Below, piece after piece: positions 55,280-64,000 of a stretch of DNA of 64,000 nucleotides (positions are counted from its first letter, which is position 1; each line of letters starts with the position of its first letter). The notes below the pieces were generated by a model. It ran no database searches and had not been told where the DNA came from. It worked only from the letters and a program-made list of their open reading frames with translations. The position numbers and the translations under genes are program-made. The stretch comes from Ruminococcus hominis (GTDB taxonomy: Bacteria > Bacillota > Clostridia > Lachnospirales > Lachnospiraceae): positions 992,001 to 1,056,000 of the forward strand of contig NZ_JACOPE010000001.1 of NCBI RefSeq assembly GCF_014287355.1, in the 5' to 3' direction.

Positions 55280-55314
55280 AAAGCTTCTCTGCAATTTATA
55301 TACAGAGAAGCTTT
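55280..55314. terminator. Hairpin after the HNH gene (duplicate of the epimerase terminator)
   Basis: AAAGCTTCTCTG...CAGAGAAGCTTT; same position and layout as the hairpin at 46938 beside the intact epimerase gene. Confidence 0.7.
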
Positions 55315-55319
55315 CATAG

Positions 55320-55580
55320 AAAAAATATCAAATTTTATGCTTCCGGGATGTTATAGAATCCAATCAAATTCGACTCGATATAGACATCAGGATTTGTGAT
55401 AGAGTAACGAACTCCTGCCTGAGCAGCAAGATTTACAACAACAGTTGGTTTATAATCTGTAAAGATTTGAGCAATCAAAGGCTTGTCAGCAATGGAACCT
55501 TTGATAAATTCCTAGGAAGAAGTGGAATGTTTCTGAGCTTCTTCCGTTATTTTTTCTAAACGATATTCTTTAGATGAGAT
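55320..55580 (-). pseudogene. Fragment of the UDP-glucuronate epimerase gene
   Basis: Minus-strand sequence about 80% identical to the internal part of the gene at 46986-48092 (the region around 47700-47950 encoding NPDVYIESNLIGFYNI). It contains in-frame stops and lacks both the NAD-binding start and the C-terminal half. With the neighbouring terminator it is a partial duplication. Confidence 0.8.
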
Positions 55581-55797
55581 GGCACCGATATATTCAAAAA
55601 CAATCAAGGATGAATTGTTGTCAGGATATCCGTATATGCCATGTACGTTAGAAAAAGCGAAGGCATTAGAGAGACAACATAATCATAAGGGGGATGTTCA
55701 GAATATATCGGAGATGTATTGGGAAGAAGCGTATGATACTATTGTAGAAGAATATTGTAGGGGGAACAATAATCAATTCAATGGAGAAAAGATATAA
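55579..55797 (+). CDS. Hypothetical protein, 72 residues
   Basis: MAPIYSKTIKDELLSGYPYMPCTLEKAKALERQ... with SEMYWEEAYDTIVEEYC. Acidic and helical, no membrane segment. Its start lies at the edge of the epimerase fragment, so the native N-terminus may be elsewhere. Twenty-eight bases before the helicase gene. Not recognised. Confidence 0.5.
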   Translation: MAPIYSKTIKDELLSGYPYMPCTLEKAKALERQHNHKGDVQNISEMYWEEAYDTIVEEYCRGNNNQFNGEKI

Positions 55798-55825
55798 AGT
55801 CTGAAATGAAAGAAGGAAGGCTATT

Positions 55826-58084
55826 ATGGCGAAAAACAATGAGAATGCTGCAAAAATACTAGATTATTGGTTTGCATTAGATTTTTTATCGCAAGACAAA
55901 TATCCAGATTATGTGGAAATAAGAAATAAAATAAAAAGGCATAAAGAAGATTGGGCTAAAGGAAAATCTAAATACAAAACCATAGAGACATTTATACGGT
56001 TAGAGAAAAAGGATATTACAACAAGGCAACTTTATGATGAAATTTATGAAGAAGCCAAATCTTGTGGAATGAAAAAGTGGGGGAATCTTACGGTATATAT
56101 AGGCAGGGTAAAGAGGGAAAAGTGTATTGAGTGCATATCAAATATATTATCACTTCCTTCAGAAGCTGATAATAGGGTGGAAAAGAGTTCGGAACGTATT
56201 GCTTGGGCAAGTCTCCAGCTTTCACCAGAAGGAAAATATATTGAACATTCGTTATCACTTTCAACTATTTTATGGGCATTAGATGAAATAAAAGTTTCGA
56301 AGGAAAAGCTTTCAGAAGCCTTAGATAATCAAGAATATACGTTAGCAGTAGAAACATTAGAAAACAGATTTTTTGATAAAGAAAAAAGAGCAGAAGTAGA
56401 AAATGAGAAAAAATTAGATACAAATAAAGTTAATATAGCATCAGATGGAAAGATAGAAGAGATTCAGAGATTTGATATTACAGCAGTTACTTTAAAAACG
56501 TTACAAGAATTATTCAAAGAAATTGAAAGAAGATATATCAAAGACAATATTGAAAATACTGTTGATGAAAATGATAATTATGAGGAAATATATGGAATAA
56601 GCTTTCAATTGTTTAAAGATGAGGAGACAAAATACAAGAGGGAAGCAGATAATTATTTGGGGTTAGAACAAAGCTATTTTTCGAATGACATAAAGATGGT
56701 GTTGGATTTAGCTAGGAATGATGAGCTTTCAAAAGATAAGTATTTGGGAGAAGATATACAAGAATACATAACAACATTAGTGAATTCAAAGAAAAATGAA
56801 ACACGAAGACTAGATATGGTGAGACCTGATAATGGGAATTTGGTAAAATTTAAAAGTAATCTTTCTGAATTATTAAGAATTCAAAATGCACCTTTGGGAA
56901 AGTGGCCATCTAGATTTATGCCGGCTTTCATGCAGCAAATGGCAATTAATTTGGCTATTGGAAAGGGAACATCACAGCTTTTTGATGTTAATGGAAAAAT
57001 TTTTTCTGTTAATGGACCGCCAGGAACAGGAAAAACTACATTGCTTAAGGAAATAGTAGTAAATAATATTATTGAAAGAGCTTGTCTATTAGCAGAGTAT
57101 GATAATCCAGATGATGCGTTTGTTCAATGTGATTTTATTCATGGCGATAAGGAGGAAAATGCATATTCAAAATATACAAGACACTGGCATCGTCTAAAAA
57201 ACGATGAAATAAATAATTATAGTATACTCGTAACATCGTGTAATAATGCTGCTGTCGAAAACATTTCAAAAGAATTACCAAAAGGGGTTGTGGGGGATTT
57301 AAAAGCCTTAGAGAATGATTCTGTAGAATTGCGAAATGAGTTGGATTCTGTTGCAAAATTATTCGACCCTAAACAATCGGATATGAAAGAAAAAACATAT
57401 CAAGAAGAGGCATATTCGGATATATATTTTACGAGATATGCTCAAACATTATTAGAAACAGAGGATGTATGGGGGCTGGTAGCTGCACCACTTGGAAAAA
57501 AATCAAATCTCAGTGATTTTTATAAAAAAGTTCTATATCCTCTATCCAGAGATTTTTATACAAAGAGAGGGACAGCTGAAGAGAGAGTGACAAAATATAA
57601 AAAAGCAAAAGCGGATTTTCTCAACCAATTAGAAGTTGTCAAAGAGCAGCAAAAAAGACTATCAGATTTAGGTGATTTGTTCGATTCCCTAGTTGAGGCA
57701 GAGCATGATAAGGAAGAAGCGAAAGAACAGGTTAGAATATGGAAATTACGATGCGAGGAAGTACATGCTTCTTCGGAAAAAGATATATTAAAATTAACGC
57801 AACAGCTTTCTTTTGCAACTGAAAAAGTGGAAACATGTGAAGATATATTAGGGGAAATTCGGCAGAATATTGAAGACAAGCAAGAAAAGAAAAAGAAAAC
57901 ACATGATTTAATTAAACAGTTGCTGGAAGAAGAATTTTCTAAAAGAAATTCAGTGGGGATATTTACAAAATTATTTAATAAAGAGAAATATAATGTAGCA
58001 ATGCAATTGGCAGATGAGTATAAAAAAGATGCTGATAAACAAAGAAAATTGAGCTTGAATTGGAACAAGATCTTGAACAGTTGA
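55826..58084 (+). CDS. SF1 helicase-like AAA protein, N-terminal part (frame-disrupted)
   Basis: 752 codons. The N-terminal ~390 residues are a helical region. Walker A NGPPGTGKTTLL at about 395-406 belongs to a DNA2/NAM7 (SF1B) helicase, followed by VTSCNNAAVENISKEL (motif Ia). From about 590 it enters a long coiled coil. The frame ends shortly after ...DADKQRK, where the other frame continues with the coiled coil (KIELELEQDLEQLKK). A one-base change near 58040 therefore separates it from its C-terminal half at 58060. AAGGAAGG precedes the ATG. Confidence 0.85.
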   Translation: MAKNNENAAKILDYWFALDFLSQDKYPDYVEIRNKIKRHKEDWAKGKSKYKTIETFIRLEKKDITTRQLYDEIYEEAKSCGMKKWGNLTVYIGRVKREKCIECISNILSLPSEADNRVEKSSERIAWASLQLSPEGKYIEHSLSLSTILWALDEIKVSKEKLSEALDNQEYTLAVETLENRFFDKEKRAEVENEKKLDTNKVNIASDGKIEEIQRFDITAVTLKTLQELFKEIERRYIKDNIENTVDENDNYEEIYGISFQLFKDEETKYKREADNYLGLEQSYFSNDIKMVLDLARNDELSKDKYLGEDIQEYITTLVNSKKNETRRLDMVRPDNGNLVKFKSNLSELLRIQNAPLGKWPSRFMPAFMQQMAINLAIGKGTSQLFDVNGKIFSVNGPPGTGKTTLLKEIVVNNIIERACLLAEYDNPDDAFVQCDFIHGDKEENAYSKYTRHWHRLKNDEINNYSILVTSCNNAAVENISKELPKGVVGDLKALENDSVELRNELDSVAKLFDPKQSDMKEKTYQEEAYSDIYFTRYAQTLLETEDVWGLVAAPLGKKSNLSDFYKKVLYPLSRDFYTKRGTAEERVTKYKKAKADFLNQLEVVKEQQKRLSDLGDLFDSLVEAEHDKEEAKEQVRIWKLRCEEVHASSEKDILKLTQQLSFATEKVETCEDILGEIRQNIEDKQEKKKKTHDLIKQLLEEEFSKRNSVGIFTKLFNKEKYNVAMQLADEYKKDADKQRKLSLNWNKILNS

Positions 58085-60345
58085 AGAAAAATGAACAGCA
58101 GAAGGAAGAGATAGTTGCTATAGCTAGAAAAGAAGTAGACGAATTAGAACAAAAAATTGATAATATAAAGGAACCGATGAGAGTTGCTGAAAAAAATAAA
58201 AGTGATGCAGAAATAGAAAGTCAAAGGACAGAACAGCAGTATCAGAATCAGAAAATGAAAATAGAAACAAAACGAGCAATTCTTTCGAAAGCATCAGATG
58301 TAGATGAAATGGTTATCTTAGATGAGAAATTTATGCGGGATTTATTATCAGATGATATAGATGTAGCAACTAAGGCTCAAGTGGATAATCCGTGGTTCAC
58401 GCAACGCTATAATCGTGAAAGAGAAAAATTATTTGCATTGGCGATGCGAATGAATAAAGAATTTGTGATTTCATCAAAGAAATGTAGAGATAATTTTAAT
58501 ACGTTATCACAGTATTGGGGATTCAAAGAAGGTGATGAAAAGGAAAAAATAATATTTCATAAAGAAGATAGAGAGAATATGGTTGCATCTTTGTTTCAAA
58601 CTCTTTTTTTACTTGTTCCAGTCATGTCTTCTACATTTGCTTCTATAGGAACTTTATTAAAGGATGTAAAAAAACCAGGTAAAATTGGTTTACTGATAGT
58701 AGATGAAGCAGGACAGGCACAACCACAGATGGCAATAGGAGCATTGTATAGAAGTCGAAAAGCTATTATTGTTGGAGATCCAAAACAAGTAGAGCCGGTA
58801 GTAACGGATGATTTGCTGCTATTGAAGCATGCCTATAATAATATGCTCATCAAGCCGTATAAAAGCAAGACAATTTCGGTACAGAGTTTTGCAGATAGGC
58901 TTAATTTATTTGGAACATATTTAGATAATGGATCAGATTATCCAGAATGGATTGGGTGTCCATTGCTTGTACATAGAAGATGTATATCACCAATGTATGA
59001 GATTTCTAATCAATTGTCGTATAATGGTATAATGAAGCAACAAACACGTCCACCAAAGAAGGAAGTAGCTAAAAAATTTATATATGATAAATCACAATGG
59101 ATAAACATTGAGGGAAAAGAAAAAGGAAATAAAAATCATTATGTAGAAGAACAAGCAAAGAAAGTATGTGAAATGCTAGAAGTTGCTTTTGAAAAAGATC
59201 CAGAACCCAGTCTCTACATAATTAGTCCGTTTACTACAGTGATTTCTGGAATAAAGTCCTACATTAAATCGTACTGTAAGTATAATCTTAATACAAAGAT
59301 AAATGAGGAGTATATGCTAGACTATGATCAAAAGAGGATAGGAACTGTCCATACCTTCCAGGGAAAGGAAGCAAACGAGGTTATTTTCTTATTAGGCTGT
59401 GACAATTCCCGGGAAGCAGAAGGTGCCATAAAATGGGTAAACAAAAATATCGTGAATGTTGCTGCAACGAGAGCTAAGTTCAGGTTATATGTTATAGGAG
59501 ATGAAGCTGCTTGGAATAAATCTCCATGTGTAAGTGAAGCAAAAAGAATAATGGATATCTATGCAATTAAAGAGATTAAAAATATAATTGAAAAGGGATT
59601 GCCGGAAGAGGAAAAAAAGAAAGCCTTATTAAATGCTTCTAATGCTTTACCATCCGTTACTCAGTTTATGACAATCAAAACAGAGGGAAAGGAAAGAATT
59701 TTAGATTATAGGTTCGATACGACTAATTTAATCCAAGGATTGACCAAAGAATTTATAAAAAATGATTTATCAAAAGAACAGCTCGAAAAATTTGGATTCA
59801 AATCAATGAAAGATTTGGAAATGTTATCTCAGAGAGTAAGAGCTAATGTTGTGTTGGGAATGAAATTATTTTATCTTCTTGAGCCGGTTTATAAAATCAA
59901 TCATGATATGGATGCTTCTTGTTGTGCGATACTATTCTGTAAAGCAATGGAATTGCAAATGAAAGATTGCTTTATAAAAGGACTAAAAAAGGTATTGCCG
60001 GAATTTGAAATAAAAGGATTCGGAAAAGGACGCACAAAAGTGACACTGAAAGATGCAGAAAATAAAGAATTAACCTTAGGTACTTTTGTCACGATTATTC
60101 GAAGTAATCGTGAAACTCTTGGTCAACATATGCAGACTATAGGAAATACAGATTATGATCAAGTATGGTGGAGACTATTTGATGAGAGACTTAGTGAGTG
60201 TACAATCAGAAGAAATAAATGTTGCCATTCAGGGGTGTTTAATTGGAAGGAATTGTCATATTTACTATATGATATGTTCAAAAAGCATGAAAAGAAGAAT
60301 ATCGGTGGAGTGATATTTGAGAGCAGGGTTGGAACTAAGTTATAG
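58060..60345 (+). CDS. SF1 helicase C-terminal part with HEPN-like domain (frame-disrupted)
   Basis: About 760 codons continuing the previous gene in another frame. Coiled coil (1-90), Walker B LLIVDEAGQAQPQ (about 212-224), GDPKQVEPV, helicase motif V in IGTVHTFQGKEANEV (about 427-440) and motif VI VNVAATRAKFRLYV. After the helicase, about 540-760, comes a helical domain with FCKAMELQMKD and RRNKCCH (near 715-721), an R-x4-H motif as in HEPN RNases. No Shine-Dalgarno at the apparent start, supporting an originally single ~1500-residue protein. Confidence 0.8.
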   Translation: MEQDLEQLKKNEQQKEEIVAIARKEVDELEQKIDNIKEPMRVAEKNKSDAEIESQRTEQQYQNQKMKIETKRAILSKASDVDEMVILDEKFMRDLLSDDIDVATKAQVDNPWFTQRYNREREKLFALAMRMNKEFVISSKKCRDNFNTLSQYWGFKEGDEKEKIIFHKEDRENMVASLFQTLFLLVPVMSSTFASIGTLLKDVKKPGKIGLLIVDEAGQAQPQMAIGALYRSRKAIIVGDPKQVEPVVTDDLLLLKHAYNNMLIKPYKSKTISVQSFADRLNLFGTYLDNGSDYPEWIGCPLLVHRRCISPMYEISNQLSYNGIMKQQTRPPKKEVAKKFIYDKSQWINIEGKEKGNKNHYVEEQAKKVCEMLEVAFEKDPEPSLYIISPFTTVISGIKSYIKSYCKYNLNTKINEEYMLDYDQKRIGTVHTFQGKEANEVIFLLGCDNSREAEGAIKWVNKNIVNVAATRAKFRLYVIGDEAAWNKSPCVSEAKRIMDIYAIKEIKNIIEKGLPEEEKKKALLNASNALPSVTQFMTIKTEGKERILDYRFDTTNLIQGLTKEFIKNDLSKEQLEKFGFKSMKDLEMLSQRVRANVVLGMKLFYLLEPVYKINHDMDASCCAILFCKAMELQMKDCFIKGLKKVLPEFEIKGFGKGRTKVTLKDAENKELTLGTFVTIIRSNRETLGQHMQTIGNTDYDQVWWRLFDERLSECTIRRNKCCHSGVFNWKELSYLLYDMFKKHEKKNIGGVIFESRVGTKL

Positions 60346-60374
60346 CTGAATAATGTTAGGGGTAAGGGGCGAAG

Positions 60375-60460
60375 GTAAAAACAAAGGCGTTAGCAGATTT
60401 TATAGAAGTTAAGGAAGAAGTCGCAGCGATTGCCAAAATCATTGCGGAGCTGGAGTAGAA
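60375..60460 (+). pseudogene. Chimeric remnant of HNH-gene and Rpn-gene sequences
   Basis: ACAAAGGCGTTAGCAGATTTT copies a stretch of the HNH gene (near 55030). It runs directly into EEVAAIAKIIAELE-stop, the C-terminal end of the Rpn-type gene at 46826. Two unrelated tails joined. Confidence 0.6.
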
Positions 60461-60572
60461 TTAATAGATAGGTTATAAAAAGAGTAAACGAGAGTATGAA
60501 ACTTTTTCTGTAAAATAATGTTTAGAAGATTCTTCTATGATAAAATAAATATCATTAGGAGAGCCTTTTATT

Positions 60573-60704
60573 ATGGCAAGACAAAAGAAACCAGTATATC
60601 GAGTACAAATGACAGAAGGTAAAAGAAACATTATCCATCAGTTCCTTGAAGACTTAGATGAATTTATAAATGGGTACAGCCATGAATATTCAAGTTTAAT
60701 ATAG
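60573..60704 (+). pseudogene. IS256-type transposase N-terminal stub
   Basis: 43 codons. MARQKKPVYRVQMTEGKRNI matches the usual N-terminus of clostridial IS256 transposases. It then diverges to LEDLDEFINGYSHEYSSLI, whose LDEF-NGY recurs at the end of the ORF at 38635. Truncated recombinant. Confidence 0.5.
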
Positions 60705-60712
60705 TTGTTATT

Positions 60713-60961
60713 TTGTCACGAAATAATCCAATTGAAATTATTTGTAGCCAGTGCGGTAAGAATAAAGCAAAGTGGGTAAATCCGGAAGCCTATTATGATG
60801 AAAAACCATTTTGGCGTGAGGAGTGCTTGAAAGAAGAAGCTGGCATGGAGGATATCTGTGGGATAGAATATATGCTTCCAGTATGTAATTCTCCGAGAAT
60901 GGGAGTATGTGGTTATGAAGGAAGCACGAGATATCCAGACCAGTTCGAGCCAGATAAATAA
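60713..60961 (+). pseudogene. Truncated C-terminal fragment resembling pRiA4b ORF-3 family proteins
   Basis: 82 codons from a TTG without a ribosome-binding site. A CSQCGKNKAKW cysteine pair and a final PVCNSPRMGVCGYEGSTRYPD, resembling the tail of pRiA4b ORF-3-like proteins. The N-terminal part is missing. Confidence 0.45.
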
Positions 60962-61172
60962 TTGGATAAAAAGTGCCATCAGTATTAGATTCACGAAAAC
61001 ATTTAATGATGAAACATAGAAGTTTATGTTAGCACATTTGTGTTAAGTACTATTAAAATTCAACATGACAGTCTGAAGATATCTAATGGTAAATGAATGT
61101 GATGGAGCAGAGAAATTGGTGGCAGGTTGGCACTGGATTATTTGATTAAAGTAAAAGATTACAGATTTTTGG

Positions 61173-61220
61173 AGGCGGATTGAATTGCTTGCAGGGCAGG
61201 CAAATATTCAACCGCCCCTT
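61173..61220 (+). terminator. Hairpin in the gene-free 60962-61484 stretch
   Basis: GGCGGATTGAAT...ATTCAACCGCC (one bulge) enclosing TTGC/GCAA, then CCTTTC. Terminator-like or a small RNA 3' end. The rest of this stretch shows no gene; TTGAAC-N17-TAATAT near 61360-61388 could drive the small ORF downstream. Confidence 0.5.
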
Positions 61221-61484
61221 TCTGTATCTGAGCAACTTCTAGGGGAAAACATTTGCTGTTAAGAGTTTCGTACAATGATTCAACTGTGGAATAAATGGAA
61301 GATATCAGAAGAATGTTCAAGAGTCAAAAAATGTCAAAATTTGTCGAATAATTTATTTTGAACTAATCAATATATAGAATTAATATCTCGAAAAATGTGT
61401 TAATATAATATATATTGTACAAATACCAAGTGAATTAAGATGAAAAACGTATAGATGTTAATAAAAATACAATGGAGAAAGAAT

Positions 61485-61604
61485 ATGTTGAAAGTAAGAA
61501 CAATTATTATTTTATATTTAATTTTAGTTATTATTTTTAATTTACCCAGTAAGAAGCTTGATAAACTTAATGAGAGAATGGAACAAGTAATTAATATGAA
61601 ATAA
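61485..61604 (+). CDS. 39-residue single-helix membrane peptide
   Basis: MLKVRTIIILYLILVIIFN: a basic N-terminus, one hydrophobic helix, then a charged tail (KKLDKLNERMEQ). GGAGAAAG precedes the ATG at a good spacing. Size and layout resemble small membrane toxins or accessory subunits. It precedes the HD/GHKL gene by 54 bp. Confidence 0.55.
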   Translation: MLKVRTIIILYLILVIIFNLPSKKLDKLNERMEQVINMK

Positions 61605-61658
61605 AAATTCAATGAGGACTTATATACTGGGATTAATGGAGAAAACAGGAGGAAAAGG

Positions 61659-64000
61659 ATGAAAAAGAAATATACATTAGAGGAGCATTTGCATCAAGTA
61701 AGTAAACATCATGATACAAATCATAGTCTGCAAAGTGTATATGATTTGCAGAAAAGAAAGTTAATTAGATATTTATCTTCAATAGTTACGACTTATCCGA
61801 CATACAGTACACACGATACGTGGCATTCTGCAAATATTGTATCAGCAATTGAAAACATACTGGGGAAGGATAGAATAAAGAAACTGACAGGAATAGATAC
61901 ATTCCTTATATTAATGTGTGCGTATATGCATGATGTTGGGATGTTATATACGGAGCAGGAAGTTCGAGAAATATGGGTGTCAAATGAATTCCAGCAGTTT
62001 TTAAAGGAATATCAATCGGATACTTCTACAATTGGAAAAGCTGTTAGAATATTATTGGATGTAGAAAAGGAAAAAGTGGAAGCAGCAGTGTGGCCTTTAG
62101 ATATAAAGCAGGCAATTACGATTGTATTGATGGAATATTTCCGTCCACAGCATGGTCGACGTATTCAAAATTTATCGGATAAAGAAAATCGTATAGGAGA
62201 GCTGTTGCGTGTAGAGGATTCATTTCTTCCGGTACGCATCATTAAAATAATTAATAAGATATCTATGGCACATACGGGCAGTTTCGAAAACATGTTGAAC
62301 GATTTAGTGATTGTAGATACTTTTGCAGGGGAAGAATTTCATCCCAGACTAATTGCATGGTTACTTCGCATGGGAGATTTGTGCGATTTGGATAATGACA
62401 GGTTTAATAAAATTGGAATTGCAACATTTGGCACATTACAAGATGATAATCTGGCACATTATTTTAAGCATTTATCAGTAGAAACGTTGCATATTTCTAC
62501 TGATAAGATACAAGTAGTTGCGAATGTTGATAGAAAGTGTATTGAGCAAGAGTGTGCGATAGACTGGATGAAGGAAGATGCTTGTAATGATAAAGAAAAA
62601 TTTGAAAGTAGATGTATGAAAGTATATCAGCAGACAATTCGAGAGCATGTCAATTGGAAAAATTGGATGGAGGGAGAGGTTAATTCAGCAAAATTAAATG
62701 TGAACAAGATATTCCCAAAGCATTGGAATCGTAAGATTCCGGAGATAGAATATAAAATTCTGTTGAATGGGAAAGAAATATCATCTGGGAATCAGAATCT
62801 GAGATTTTCTTTTTCACAGGAAAAAGCGTATTCTTTGATTGAGAATATCAGTATTTATCAGAATGAAGGTTTTATTTTTATACGCGAATTGATACAAAAT
62901 GCGATTGATGCATCCAAGATTCAGATTTGGAGGCAAATCAAAGGAAAAATACCAAAGTATAAATATGAAATTTCTCCGTTCCAGGTAGAGAGAATGTTTC
63001 CGGGAATATTTGAGAGATATGCAATTAATATTTCAGCAAAATATCATGAAGAGACAGATACTGTAGATTTTTCGATTGAAGACTCTGGTATAGGAATCAG
63101 TGTGAAAGAATTTCAGGAACATATTCTAAAGACAGGAAGCAGTTGGAAAAATCGTCAAAATTATAAAAAAGAATTTGAAAGTATGCCGGAATGGTTAAAA
63201 CCGACAGGAGCATTCGGTATAGGTTTACATACTGTGTTTACTGTTACAGATGAGATGAAGATATATACAAAGTCAGATTGTGAAGAGCAAACAAACGAAA
63301 TGTTGCTGTATTCCGGTAAAAAAAGTGGCTATGCATTTTGTCAGCAAGCAGAAACCCCACGTGCGCAAGGAACAAAAATATCATTTAAATTTCATTTGAA
63401 TAAGGCTCAGAAGTCACAGTTTTTTGGAGAGATGGAGGGATCTTATTTAAAAGAATATGAAAATGAATATGAGAAATTAATTATCAATCATATAGAAAAA
63501 TTTTGTAAAACGCCAATTGTACCAGTTTACTTTAATGAGGATGAATATATATTACCGGCATTGACGATGTCAACATGGGTTAATGAATTGACTAGTTGTA
63601 TCGGTGAATCATGCAAGGGAGATATTGATGGCAATAGTAGATATGAATATTGTTTTGGATATAATTATCAATATTTCATCGTATATGATAAGGAAAAAAG
63701 GTATGTAATAAATGCTAAAATTTTATCATATTCAGAATATAACAATATAGGGATACTATATAACATAAATGAGCAGCAGAATGTCTTGGCTTTTATGGGA
63801 ATGCATGTAGAAGATAATATTAGTATAAGAGATGCTTTATTTGTAATTGATTATATGGATATTTTGGCAGGAGAAGGCAATGATGTAATAGATGCGGCAC
63901 GAATGAAACTTACTTATGAGGCAAAAAAACAGATACGATTGTCATTAAACGAGATTCTTTCTTTTGCAAAAGAATGTTATATGAACTTGATGATAGAACA
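61659..64000 (+). CDS. HD-domain + GHKL (Hsp90-like) ATPase protein, 3' end outside the window
   Basis: Open from the ATG at 61659 (CAGGAGG at 61647) to the window edge, at least 780 codons, so incomplete. Residues about 45-260: an HD phosphohydrolase-like domain with YSTHDTWHSANI, CAYMHDVGMLY (the His-Asp pair) and LLRMGDLCDLDNDR. Residues about 395-560: a GHKL ATPase with the N-box ELIQNAIDAS, G1 DSGIGIS and G2 GAFGIGLHTVF. This HD plus Hsp90-type ATPase arrangement occurs in predicted conflict (defence) proteins. Neighbours support that reading; function not proven. Confidence 0.75.
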   Translation, partial: MKKKYTLEEHLHQVSKHHDTNHSLQSVYDLQKRKLIRYLSSIVTTYPTYSTHDTWHSANIVSAIENILGKDRIKKLTGIDTFLILMCAYMHDVGMLYTEQEVREIWVSNEFQQFLKEYQSDTSTIGKAVRILLDVEKEKVEAAVWPLDIKQAITIVLMEYFRPQHGRRIQNLSDKENRIGELLRVEDSFLPVRIIKIINKISMAHTGSFENMLNDLVIVDTFAGEEFHPRLIAWLLRMGDLCDLDNDRFNKIGIATFGTLQDDNLAHYFKHLSVETLHISTDKIQVVANVDRKCIEQECAIDWMKEDACNDKEKFESRCMKVYQQTIREHVNWKNWMEGEVNSAKLNVNKIFPKHWNRKIPEIEYKILLNGKEISSGNQNLRFSFSQEKAYSLIENISIYQNEGFIFIRELIQNAIDASKIQIWRQIKGKIPKYKYEISPFQVERMFPGIFERYAINISAKYHEETDTVDFSIEDSGIGISVKEFQEHILKTGSSWKNRQNYKKEFESMPEWLKPTGAFGIGLHTVFTVTDEMKIYTKSDCEEQTNEMLLYSGKKSGYAFCQQAETPRAQGTKISFKFHLNKAQKSQFFGEMEGSYLKEYENEYEKLIINHIEKFCKTPIVPVYFNEDEYILPALTMSTWVNELTSCIGESCKGDIDGNSRYEYCFGYNYQYFIVYDKEKRYVINAKILSYSEYNNIGILYNINEQQNVLAFMGMHVEDNISIRDALFVIDYMDILAGEGNDVIDAARMKLTYEAKKQIRLSLNEILSFAKECYMNLMIE

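Noticed and set aside
57556..58068. 170-codon minus-strand ORF in the helicase gene
   Set aside because: Cys/Ser/Phe-rich antisense of the coiled-coil region; no start signals.

Overview
The window reads as low-GC Gram-positive (Firmicutes/Clostridia) DNA, most like a gut Lachnospiraceae. Pointers are the potABC(D) organisation with a permease-binding-protein fusion, a CIRCE operator at clpB, PHP-type CpsB with split CpsC/CpsD kinase, Rpn/PD-(D/E)XK genes, purine-rich Shine-Dalgarno sites and very A-rich coding. Genus cannot be fixed by eye. No tRNA, rRNA or CRISPR array was seen.

Layout. (1) 1-12.3 kb, housekeeping: molybdate transporter modBC, a c-di-GMP phosphodiesterase-like EAL protein, a CaCA cation antiporter, a spermidine/putrescine transporter (potA with an unusual insert, potB, potC-potD fusion), and clpB behind a CIRCE-like operator. 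(2) 12.3-15.8 kb, repeat-rich accessory stretch: two convergent Rpn-type PD-(D/E)XK genes bracketed by a near-identical 56-bp inverted repeat, then two oppositely oriented arrays of a 52-54 bp repeat and a 13-G homopolymer abutting a promoter. (3) 15.9-30.9 kb, Wzx/Wzy-type capsule operon: cpsB phosphatase, cpsC/cpsD kinase, Ig-like surface protein, LCP ligase, UDP-sugar 4,6-dehydratase, aminotransferase, initiating sugar-phosphate transferase, three glycosyltransferases, Wzy, Wzx, and a second aminotransferase. GC drops from about 24 kb, as usual in exchangeable capsule cores. (4) 30.9-37.5 kb: a dead DDE insertion sequence, then a HTH regulator fused to a degenerate sugar nucleotidyltransferase, and an ATP-grasp ligase / ornithine-cyclodeaminase-like dehydrogenase / amino-acid permease cassette. 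(5) 37.5-46.9 kb: patchwork of small membrane, regulator and abortive-infection-like genes, gene remnants and REP-like repeats, bracketed by a duplicated stretch (37.6 and 45.1 kb). (6) 47-49.6 kb, minus strand: UDP-glucuronate epimerase and a HTH-fused UDP-glucose dehydrogenase, which would supply UDP-GlcA/GalA to the capsule. (7) 49.9-64 kb, defence-island-like: HTH / winged-helix / RES-domain module, a 2-TM coiled-coil protein, a DUF262-ATPase-HNH operon with its own promoter, a frame-disrupted SF1 helicase ending in a HEPN-like motif, a single-TM micropeptide, and an HD + GHKL ATPase protein that runs off the window.

How the genes work together. The capsule genes form a complete assembly line: UDP-HexNAc is dehydrated and aminated, loaded on lipid by the initiating transferase, extended, flipped by Wzx, polymerised by Wzy, length-tuned by CpsBCD and attached by LCP. 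Two separate regulator-enzyme fusions (HTH-UDP-Glc dehydrogenase and HTH-RmlA-like) suggest that nucleotide-sugar supply is sensed directly. Downstream, the strongest candidates for undescribed defence systems are the DUF262-ATPase-HNH trio and the helicase-HEPN gene. All functional statements are homology recognition by eye; no search was run.
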